From assembly GCA_964371655.1 (NCBI GenBank), contig CAYJOD010000006.1, forward strand, positions 62,001 to 126,000: a DNA stretch of 64,000 nt, given 5' to 3'. The stretch is from CAZGSN01 sp964371655. Its GTDB lineage: Bacteria; Desulfobacterota; Binatia; HRBIN30. The translations under genes and the position numbers were made by a program. Below the pieces are notes generated by a model that made no database searches, had not been told where the DNA came from, and saw nothing but the letters and a program-made list of their open reading frames with translations. Shown piece by piece: positions 44,601-51,370 of the stretch. Each line of letters starts with the position of its first letter. Positions within the stretch are counted from its first letter, which is position 1.

Positions 44601-44738
44601 GGATTCAAGACGTTCTTCGTAGTCGCACAAAGCGAATGCGTTCGGATGGTCCCTCTGGTAGTAGATGTCTGCCTTCGCCTTGCGGTAAGCGATACCAACG
44701 TCTCGCTTGGTCACAAAGTTGGGATTTTCCCAGCTCAT
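41679..44738 (-). CDS. Reverse transcriptase-nitrilase fusion, DRT type 1 (UG1) defence protein
   Basis: A 1019-residue fusion. Residues about 60-400 form a reverse transcriptase: motif A ITADVRQFYHR (D215), motif B GLPVGLPAARLIANVALAEL, and motif C YYGRYVDDILLV (YVDD at 310-313). A helical middle follows (about 400-650). Residues about 690-990 match a C-N hydrolase (nitrilase) fold with Glu 790 in VVLPELSIP, a Lys near 880, and Cys 895 in FGIMVCSELTN. This layout is the UG1 or DRT type 1 defence reverse transcriptase, which protects against phage by a mechanism not fully known. No maturase or retron RNA features are seen. It is last in the minus-strand run, 51 bases after the TIGR04141 gene. 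Confidence 0.88.
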   Translation of the reverse strand: MSWENPNFVTKRDVGIAYRKAKADIYYQRDHPNAFALCDYEERLESNLGALFDRLTSGNLGWMTTAECVGDWAVIPKSIADHREATRRAAWQPSDPDHAWRVWVEAGHARHPRKKPTAEFRLVGVHSIDFHVTSALWMLKVGHLYDGILGRESYGSRMRRTRPEHAENPRGRINNYSLGSFRQYFRPFGEWRDKGLRTMRDALDDKKRVVAITADVRQFYHRTSPDFLLHDEYLQAFGLQEQLGADERQFTQALIDALHAWAARTPVHCDEPEVGLPVGLPAARLIANVALAELDRVVVRELGALYYGRYVDDILLVLEDKQGFRSSREVWKYVCRKTGKVLKLATAGEEPAIEFKRRYLGKSQIRLVGSKQKVFLLEGVTGKALVKSIARQIRERASEWRALPDRPARPDALAADLVSAVGADGEQVDNLRKTESLSLRRGALAIRLRDMEAFEQDLDCDSWEPQRHAFLETVRFHLVALPQFFDFAEYLPRVFALAIACGDYDQARALLARLKVLIRQIEKDCFVSLAAIEGKNQDILGSWCRHLIRSLTEAVASALAPDQQNDAAEIEAVLRHIGQLSPAGREGESSLPVGGALDALSRARRLFARDMGRVAYRMRYFPYRIAQIWDTDDATSASVRVASPFIDRRMLEDVASLSKRLKPNEQGVPLAMLYPTRPFHVDELYILLPDMLVGPAQTEISRWALAFRGFFPAEPLPGLKDSEGPILVPRTKVQMRRRIAVTSWETSEHSWKASIVAQPDLGRRRYQRLNRLMNAVLRSQKAPDYVVLPELSIPSRWFFRIASKLMNRGISLIAGVEYIHHPDNSDGVANQVWASLVSDFLGFPSLVVYRQDKARPAPHEEDHLAQIGNKRLDPILPPQKPTLRHGDFHFGIMVCSELTNVEYQTQFRGKVDAVFVPEWNQDTETFCALVESAALSIHTYVVQCNNRLYGDSRIRSPAKDLWQRDIVRVKGGIEDYFVIGEIDVVGLRQFQSAYRSSLDGPFKPVPDGFQISPERRRIP

Positions 44739-44789
44739 CCGTCCACCCCAGCGCGTAACTCCCCCGTGTTCATACCTGGCTCCAAGAGC

Positions 44790-46376
44790 TCACGAGGGGA
44801 CGGTCGAGATCTTCGAGATTGACACGTTGTAGCCGAGACCGCGCAGCCGGCGAGAAGCGTTTCGCAGGTTGAGGCGACTGAAGAACGGCAGAACTAGGTC
44901 TCGCTTTGACTTACTGATGATGCCGTACGCGACTTCATAATTTCCCGGGTGGATCTGTTCAGTCGGTTTTTTCAGTCGATGTGACGGGGGCAGTATCTTG
45001 TTGACCCGTTCCCGAAAGTCCGGATCGAGGTTGAAAAGCTCGGCTGAGTTCACCCCTTGCCCAAATAGGTGGCTGAGCACACTCGAACCACCATATCGCT
45101 TCACGTGCACCATGACTCGTGTTCGGCTGTATAAATCGCAGAACTCGATTCGACTGTGCTTGCCGCCATGAACGATCAGCTTGCAGTCCATGAGGGCGAA
45201 CTCCTTGGGGTTAGAAGCGGACACGGCGCGATTGTATTCTCCCTCGGAATTCTGGGCATAGGGCGGAAGTACGAGGCTCGTCGAGCTAATCTTGCCGACC
45301 TCCTTGTTTACCTGGAGCACGAAGTTGCTCTCCAGCCGATACCAGGCGCCGCCGTTCAGCAGAAAGGTATTCCCTGACGAGTCGATCTCGGCATAGAGGC
45401 ATTGGTACAAGGGCCACTGGTCGAGGGCGCGCTCGGTTGCGACACCAATCCGAGATACCTTCCTTTTTCTCAAGGCATCCGCGGAGAGCGCTGCCAAATC
45501 ATCCAGAGAGGCCAGGAAGTCCGGCAAGTAGAGATCATCCGCTAGGTCGTCGGTTCCCCGGCCGATGTACCTAAAACCAGCAACATCTGACCAATCAATA
45601 ATCGCCGGCACCGCCAACCACATTCGTTCCAGCTCGCCCCTGCGGAGGCGATCGACGAGTAAGTCGTCTAGGCGGGTGCGCTCCCTTGGGTCACGCACTT
45701 CGGCGATGTGATCGACCCACGGAAATTTGGACCGGTACGATGTGTCAGCGAACTTCTTGAGGTACTCAGCAAGCAGGTGAGGAATGTCGCCGAGACCTAT
45801 CTTCACGGTCGCAGCGAGTGCATCCATGCCAGAAAGGCGCACTCCCAATGCGGTATTGGTCGGTGGGCCTGTGACCGCCCGCAAAAGGTCTTGTTCCACG
45901 TCGAGCCCGAAATCCCCGACCGGGACTTCTTTGCTCGCTTGCTCTCGCGTGTGCCGCGAAATGGCGTCGAAACTCTTTCGATCAATGCTTCGAATTCTTG
46001 TCGGATCGACAGAATTGAGCGTCACCCTTAGACCAAAATTCTCCTCGCAGATGCCAGGTTCGAGCAGGTGGCGCCCATAGCCAAAGGTTATTGCGAACAT
46101 CCGCTTCTTCAGTGAGACGAGCAACACCGCGGACGTACTAGAGTTCGACAGATGAATCGCGTTCAGACCGGCCACGCCATCGAAGAGACTCAACCATTGG
46201 GGAGGCCTCGAAGTCGATGGCTGAACGTAAAGCTTACCAGTGCAAGCGGGAGTGAGGGCAACGTCGAACACGTGGAGATCATTCGGGGGTGTCGACAGAA
46301 TATCCCCGGCATCTGAGAATTCTGATTTGATGAGGTAGACAACCAGTGATCTGCTTCGGGGGCCTGGGCCAGGCAT
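44790..46376 (-). CDS. TIGR04141/DUF6119-like sporadically distributed protein
   Basis: A 528-residue protein resembling the TIGR04141 family (DUF6119): an opening strand SLVVYLIKSEFSDAG, FAITFGYGRHLLEPGICEEN, FGLRVTLNSVDPTRIRSIDR, and the C-terminal FALMDCKLIVHGGKHSRIEF with CDLYSRTRVMVHVKRYGGSS. The family is patchy in distribution and often found near phage-defence genes, with no settled activity. It starts 18 bases after the DUF499 stop and precedes the RT-nitrilase gene, so it may be a partner of either. Confidence 0.78.
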   Translation of the reverse strand: MPGPGPRSRSLVVYLIKSEFSDAGDILSTPPNDLHVFDVALTPACTGKLYVQPSTSRPPQWLSLFDGVAGLNAIHLSNSSTSAVLLVSLKKRMFAITFGYGRHLLEPGICEENFGLRVTLNSVDPTRIRSIDRKSFDAISRHTREQASKEVPVGDFGLDVEQDLLRAVTGPPTNTALGVRLSGMDALAATVKIGLGDIPHLLAEYLKKFADTSYRSKFPWVDHIAEVRDPRERTRLDDLLVDRLRRGELERMWLAVPAIIDWSDVAGFRYIGRGTDDLADDLYLPDFLASLDDLAALSADALRKRKVSRIGVATERALDQWPLYQCLYAEIDSSGNTFLLNGGAWYRLESNFVLQVNKEVGKISSTSLVLPPYAQNSEGEYNRAVSASNPKEFALMDCKLIVHGGKHSRIEFCDLYSRTRVMVHVKRYGGSSVLSHLFGQGVNSAELFNLDPDFRERVNKILPPSHRLKKPTEQIHPGNYEVAYGIISKSKRDLVLPFFSRLNLRNASRRLRGLGYNVSISKISTVPS

Positions 46377-46394
46377 CTTTGAATGCTCGATTGC

Positions 46395-49343
46395 TCACGA
46401 CGTCTTTACGTCGTCCTTGAGCCCGAGCTCGCGGAGGGCGACCTTGGTTTCTTCGACGCTCTGTTGAGACACCCCGCCGTCTGGGGAGACCTCTACGCTG
46501 ACGGTGAGTTTCAACCCGGTGTCGCGAGCGAAGCGCGAGAGCACCTTGGTGTAGAAGTTCATCCACTTTTGCGACGGTACTTCGCCGTTCCACGAAAGTT
46601 GGCCCGATTTTGTCTTGATGGGTTTGGGATCAGGGCTGGCGCCGGTCGCAATTTCCACCGCCGCGGTGCCGCTGATCTCCCCCGCCGACGCGGTGACTAC
46701 GAATCGGCCCTCGTCCGCGCCGGCTGTGAACACGCCGTCGCCGTCGATCTTGCCACCGGGCGCCTTCCACAGAACGCTGCCGATCTTGATGGGGCGGCCG
46801 TGTTGGTCGAATCCTTTGGCGACGAAGGTTTCCTTCTTCCCCGGTTCGATCCGTGTCTGCTCCGGCTCTAACGCAAGTGTCGTGAGCTTCGGCGGTTCGA
46901 CACTCTTTTCGGCGAGGTCGGCGGGGATGATGAACATGTCGTCCGAGATCTCGACGTCGGACGCTGCCAGGCTGCACTTGAAGTAGAACGGCTCGTAGGC
47001 GCCGCCGGGGCCTTTGCCCACATAGGCGAGCAAACCGCTCTCGACACCGCGAGCGATGGTGTCTTTCACGACGTCACCGTCCAGCAGACGCGGGAACTGC
47101 GGCGATGCAAAGAACGCCTCACGAACCGCCTTCGTGCTCCATTCGGTGAACGCCGGCGACCAGTTTCGCAGTATGAAGTTCGGGCTGATCGTCTTCTCGA
47201 CGTCGCCGTCCTCGCGCAGGCGATTGAGGATGAATGTGACCAGGTTCTCCGCGGCACTGGAGTGGACGAGTCCGAGGTCGACCTTTCGCAAGGCGTTGTT
47301 CTTGCCCAACAGAAGTACGGTGTTGTACGCGCGCCATACGGCCTCACGCAGGTCGCGCTCGCAGCGCTTCATGCTCTCCAGCAGCTGTCGCTTCTGGGTC
47401 TCATCAAAACGTTTTTCCGCAGCTTCGTCGCGGATGTCTTCCCACGCCAGCAGCTTGCGCGCTTCCTCTCGCAGCGTGCCGTTGTCTTCGGCGACGCACC
47501 AGACCAAGGCGCTCTTGAACGTCCGCGAGGACGTTCCGTGTTCGCGGGTCATCGACTCAACCAGCGGCAGTGTCGCCTTGTCTCGAATGGAATGTTCAGG
47601 CGCGAGGTACGCGAACGTCAACGCTGGTCGATCCGCTACTTCACTGCTCTTCTCCGGGAACCGTACTCGCTCAACACCCGAGCCCACGGCGAAGATCTTC
47701 TCGACTTCAATGCGAACCCGCTCCTCAATTCGTCCGCTCTGAATGCTGGCCCGCCGGTCGGCGAGCAGCTTGTTGAGGTTCGGAGCGAGACTGAATCGGT
47801 ACCGGTTCTTGTTGACGGCCAGGTAATAGCAATTGTCCGTGAGGGCCTCGACGACGGTCTCGATGTTGCCGATGTCGAGCCCGGGCTCGGCTACGGCCAA
47901 GCGAATCTCAGGGACTGTCGCTTCGTCCTTTGTTTGGCCGCCGTTGGATTCGAAGAAGATCGCCGACGCCGCCTTGCGGTGCAGGCGGGCTTTCTTAATT
48001 GAGTCGACGGCTTCCTTGTCGAGCCGCAGACAATTGGAGTCGGCCTTGCCAGCGATATCGGTTGTGAGCGCAACTTCGAGACGATCCTCGCCCAGTTCCT
48101 CGAACACAGCCGCACGGAACATCGACTCTTCGAATGGGGCGGTCCCGAGACCTATCAACGGGTCGCGGTGCGCGCCGTCGTAGCCGTCCTTGTAGGCGCG
48201 CGAGACCCAGAGCGCGAGCAGACGCAGCATCCCGCGCGTTCGTTGGAATCGAGGCAGCGCCTGCCACTTGCGCTCGAAGACCGAGATGACGGACGGATGA
48301 AATGGGTAGGTCGCTTGGAATGTCTCGCGAGCGCGGTCGACGGGAAACCAACTTGGGATCTGCTGTCGATGCTCGTTGGCCCACTCGGCGTAGTCGTTGC
48401 AAGTTTGGATCGCATCCTTCGGAAGGAGAATGGTTCCTCTCAGTGAGACGCCGAAATCATCACAATCGAAGAGGCGCCGGCGAATGATCTCCGACGTCTC
48501 GGTTTCAGCGGACATGAACACGGCTTTGCCGAGGCGGTCGAGCATCTTCTTGATGCGCTCGTAATCTTGCTGATCATCCGCCCCCATTTCCAACTCGGAG
48601 GCCGGCACCGACACGGCGAGTACGACGTTCTTCTGGCCGCGCGCTGTTTCGGAGAGATTGTGCACGAAGTCATACAGCTGATCCGAAAGCCCGCTCTTGC
48701 GGCTACGGCTGACGTAGTTCATCAGCTCGTCCATGAGAATCAGGCACGGTGTGTCTTTCGGGAGGAACTTGCGAATGACATCCCCACCGGGAGCGGTGCC
48801 AGACTTCTCGTGCTCTTCCACCACCTTGAACCCATTCTTGCCACCAAGTTGAAAGGCGATCTCGCCCCAGGGCGTCTTGCGCAGCGGCGTGCCGTCATCG
48901 CCGCCGCGGCCGGTGATGGAATCGAATTCCGTCCCGACGAACACCGCACACGCGGCGCGTGGAACAGAGCTAATCCCCCCCTTTGCGAGGATCTTATCGA
49001 CCCCCATCCAGCCCGAAGCTGAAGGCCCCGCAGTTGCGAGGTGGTACATCAGCGTGAGGGCGTGCGTCTTACCGCCGCCGAACTGAGTCGTCATATTGAA
49101 GACCGCGGAGGTTTCCGTGGTTTCGCCTGCAAGCCGACGAACTGCACTAGCGGTTAGGTCGAGGAGGTTTTGCGTCAAGAACGTGCGCGCGAAGAAGCGT
49201 TCTGGATCTTGATAATCCTTGCGCGCGCTACCATCCCGCACTTGATCGAGGTGGACGGCGAATTCGGCCGCATCGAGCGGCCTGCCTTCGCGCAGATCCT
49301 CGCGCGGCGTGATCACCTGGTACCAGGGTTTCAGCTTCGCCAT
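46395..49343 (-). CDS. DUF499-domain P-loop ATPase with C-terminal Ig-like (Big_2) domain
   Basis: A 982-residue ATPase of the DUF499 family. It opens with the usual start PWYQVITPREDLREGRPLDA, then the P-loop MTTQFGGGKTHALTLMYHL, an acidic strand CLILMDELMNYVSRSRKS, and helix-rich lid regions. Residues about 815-900 form a bacterial Ig-like domain (LALEPEQTRIEPGKKETFVA, VLWKAPGGKIDGDGVFTAGA), which is odd in a cytoplasmic ATPase though I have seen it in this family. DUF499 proteins are associated with adenine methyltransferase and helicase genes in defence loci and are distantly like BREX BrxC/PglY. Here it lies 12 bases downstream of the UPF0175 gene. Confidence 0.87.
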   Translation of the reverse strand: MAKLKPWYQVITPREDLREGRPLDAAEFAVHLDQVRDGSARKDYQDPERFFARTFLTQNLLDLTASAVRRLAGETTETSAVFNMTTQFGGGKTHALTLMYHLATAGPSASGWMGVDKILAKGGISSVPRAACAVFVGTEFDSITGRGGDDGTPLRKTPWGEIAFQLGGKNGFKVVEEHEKSGTAPGGDVIRKFLPKDTPCLILMDELMNYVSRSRKSGLSDQLYDFVHNLSETARGQKNVVLAVSVPASELEMGADDQQDYERIKKMLDRLGKAVFMSAETETSEIIRRRLFDCDDFGVSLRGTILLPKDAIQTCNDYAEWANEHRQQIPSWFPVDRARETFQATYPFHPSVISVFERKWQALPRFQRTRGMLRLLALWVSRAYKDGYDGAHRDPLIGLGTAPFEESMFRAAVFEELGEDRLEVALTTDIAGKADSNCLRLDKEAVDSIKKARLHRKAASAIFFESNGGQTKDEATVPEIRLAVAEPGLDIGNIETVVEALTDNCYYLAVNKNRYRFSLAPNLNKLLADRRASIQSGRIEERVRIEVEKIFAVGSGVERVRFPEKSSEVADRPALTFAYLAPEHSIRDKATLPLVESMTREHGTSSRTFKSALVWCVAEDNGTLREEARKLLAWEDIRDEAAEKRFDETQKRQLLESMKRCERDLREAVWRAYNTVLLLGKNNALRKVDLGLVHSSAAENLVTFILNRLREDGDVEKTISPNFILRNWSPAFTEWSTKAVREAFFASPQFPRLLDGDVVKDTIARGVESGLLAYVGKGPGGAYEPFYFKCSLAASDVEISDDMFIIPADLAEKSVEPPKLTTLALEPEQTRIEPGKKETFVAKGFDQHGRPIKIGSVLWKAPGGKIDGDGVFTAGADEGRFVVTASAGEISGTAAVEIATGASPDPKPIKTKSGQLSWNGEVPSQKWMNFYTKVLSRFARDTGLKLTVSVEVSPDGGVSQQSVEETKVALRELGLKDDVKTS

Positions 49344-49355
49344 CTTTCGACCGGG

Positions 49356-49607
49356 TCACTCACGCTGAAGCACATCGCGGATCTCCTCGACGGTTTCCTG
49401 ACATGCGGATACTCCGTAGGCGCCCAGAGCGTCGACGAATTCAGAGCGCGACATTCCGGCAATTGCGGCCGCCATTCCCTGAGAGACTACCCCCCACTCA
49501 TACCAGTGCACGGCGATCGAGACCTTCATTTCGGTTGCCACTTCTTCTGGTGACCGGTGGACGGAAACGAAGGTTTCGTCCGGCACCTCTACTTCGAGTG
49601 TCGCCAT
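49356..49607 (-). CDS. UPF0175-family small protein
   Basis: An 83-residue protein matching UPF0175: MATLEVEVPDETFVSVHRSP, EVATEMKVSIAVHWYEWGVV, SQGMAAAIAGMSRSEFVDAL. The SQGMAAAIAGMSRSEF part is a helix-turn-helix-like segment. Members are thought to be antitoxin- or regulator-like small DNA-binding proteins. ATG 49607 is preferred; a TTG at 49619 is possible. It sits inside the defence operon between the TOPRIM-like and DUF499 genes and may control it. Confidence 0.8.
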   Translation of the reverse strand: MATLEVEVPDETFVSVHRSPEEVATEMKVSIAVHWYEWGVVSQGMAAAIAGMSRSEFVDALGAYGVSACQETVEEIRDVLQRE

Positions 49608-49670
49608 TTGGTCCTGCAACTCATCTGAGGTTCTTCATGGTTGCCTTATACCTCGGTTTCAACTTTGCCA

Positions 49671-50225
49671 TCAGATGGCAATTCGTTTGAACTCGTCGCA
49701 CGAGGATACGAGCGACGGCGGCGCCGCAGGCGGAAACTTCTGCCCGCGACATATCTGGTCCAGCCGCGTCACTTGCTCGCGGCACTCACTCTCGTATGCA
49801 TACTTCCGGTACGAGATCTCTTCGTTCACGTGCTCACCGCGCAGGAACGCGAGCCACGTCTCTATACTGCGTTTCGGGATCACAAAGGCGACCGGCTCAT
49901 CATTCGCACGAAAAGGCAGATTCGCTGTCCTGCAGGCGTCGCTGAAGGTTGCGATTCGCTCCTGCACTGTCATGTCGTCTGCGTCAGAAGCGACGATGAG
50001 GCATGTCTTTGCGCGGCTGTTGCGGCTACGGCAGGCAAGCAGTTCGGTTGGAAACTTCTTTCGGACCCACTGTTCCCCAGAGCCCCTCCCCGCAGGCAAG
50101 GATTCCGTGCGGATCTTGTGACGATCCCAACCGCGCTTCACGAGAAATCGGCGGATGAAACACTGCAGTTGAACGTCTTCACAAATGATAACCGCTTGAA
50201 CTGCCCCGGTGCTCACGCTTGCCAC
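49671..50225 (-). CDS. Small TOPRIM-like protein paired with the AAA ATPase
   Basis: A 184-residue protein. AVIICEDVQLQCFIRRFLVK places a conserved Glu (E16) in the first strand, and LIVASDADDMTVQERIATF gives a DxD near residue 82. This E...DxD order is the TOPRIM-type metal site of OLD-family nucleases and related partners (for example the DUF4435 or DUF4276 proteins beside AAA15 ATPases). Its start lies 13 bases inside the end of the AAA ATPase gene, so the two are obligate neighbours. I infer a split OLD-like or PARIS-like effector and sensor. Confidence 0.65.
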   Translation of the reverse strand: MASVSTGAVQAVIICEDVQLQCFIRRFLVKRGWDRHKIRTESLPAGRGSGEQWVRKKFPTELLACRSRNSRAKTCLIVASDADDMTVQERIATFSDACRTANLPFRANDEPVAFVIPKRSIETWLAFLRGEHVNEEISYRKYAYESECREQVTRLDQICRGQKFPPAAPPSLVSSCDEFKRIAI

Positions 50226-51322
50226 CCACGCGCCACGCTCTGGGATGCACTCAGCCCTTCAACCGTAGACGTCGGCTTGTCGCTAACCCGCGCCGGTCCA
50301 GAGCTGTCCCGTTCGAACCAACGTCCGGACGAGTTTGCCAGATAGTCGATGATTTCAGGATGGTGCGAAATCATGACGGCCTGTTCAACACCCTCACCGC
50401 TTGAATCGGTAATTGCCGTGAGCATCGGCTGGATCTCGCGAAGCGCCACGTAGTTGTCTGGTTCGTCGAGGAACAGGTACAAGCCCTCGTCTCTTAATCC
50501 GAAGACCAGAGCATAGAGCGCGATCAGCACGCGCTGTCCGTCCGATAGCTCGCTGAAATCGTACGACAAGGGCTTTCCCCGGCCTCCCGATCTCTCAAAG
50601 ATCACCTTAAGCACTCGGGTGTCCTCGCCCGACTCTTTCAAGCTGAACGAACTAAAGCCGGGAAGCACATTCTTTAGTTCTTGGAACAACGTCACCATCG
50701 CACCCTGGTGTTCTTGGGAGAGGTGCCGATACCACGACACAAAGTTTTCCATCCGTCGTGAGAGCGTGCCCTCGTCATGATCACTCTGCGACGACATCAG
50801 CACGGGACACGGCCCCGCGATGACGAACTTCTTAACTTCGTCTCGGAACCTCGTCAGCTTCTTGTTGTCCGGACGCGGCTGTAGCGATCCGATGCCTGAC
50901 TGTGACCAGTCAAATGGGTACTTCGGGCCGGGCTTGAAATCGTCGTGAAACAGTTGGGCTTCGCCCTCTTCGAATTCGAACAAGGGCTTTCCATCCAGCA
51001 AAAGGGTCTCTGCCTTAATGCGATTCCGGCGTCTATCCTCGTCGTGTTCGATGAGAAGGGAATAGGCGTACGCTGCCTGTTCGACCTTGAGGTTCATCTC
51101 AAATCGCTGAACGCCGGTGGTTTGCCAGCGGGTAAGATCCTTCACCGGGAACAAGGCGGCCACTTTGGCGCTGCCGTCAAGGAACTGCTGCAGCCGATGG
51201 AGAACCTCGAACACTGTGGTCTTGCCTGTGCCGTTCTCACCCAGCAGTAGATTCACCCGATCCAATCGCAGCTCAAAGTTGACCAGGCATCGGAAGTTGT
51301 CGACATACAATCTTGTCAGCAT
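50213..51322 (-). CDS. AAA15/AAA_21-type ATPase of an OLD-like pair
   Basis: A 369-residue ABC-type ATPase: MLTRLYVDNFRCLVNFELRL, Walker A LLLGENGTGKTTVFEVLHRL, signature DFSELSDGQRVLIALYALVF, Walker B LYLFLDEPDNYVALREI, and switch histidines in AVMISHHPEIIDYL. The order is that of RecF/SMC-like AAA15 proteins such as RloA, AriA and the OLD N domain. There is no fused nuclease, and the TOPRIM-like protein encoded next supplies it. The gene lies 48 bases downstream of the DUF1156 methyltransferase. Confidence 0.87.
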   Translation of the reverse strand: MLTRLYVDNFRCLVNFELRLDRVNLLLGENGTGKTTVFEVLHRLQQFLDGSAKVAALFPVKDLTRWQTTGVQRFEMNLKVEQAAYAYSLLIEHDEDRRRNRIKAETLLLDGKPLFEFEEGEAQLFHDDFKPGPKYPFDWSQSGIGSLQPRPDNKKLTRFRDEVKKFVIAGPCPVLMSSQSDHDEGTLSRRMENFVSWYRHLSQEHQGAMVTLFQELKNVLPGFSSFSLKESGEDTRVLKVIFERSGGRGKPLSYDFSELSDGQRVLIALYALVFGLRDEGLYLFLDEPDNYVALREIQPMLTAITDSSGEGVEQAVMISHHPEIIDYLANSSGRWFERDSSGPARVSDKPTSTVEGLSASQSVARGWQA

Positions 51323-51370
51323 AGGTCCCTCGTCTCACCCGCGCTGGTGCCAATCATACTTGATCTAAGT

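Noticed and set aside
41679..44738. Retron or group II intron reverse transcriptase
   Set aside because: No maturase domain, intron RNA or retron msr/msd region is seen, and the nitrilase fusion points to DRT type 1.
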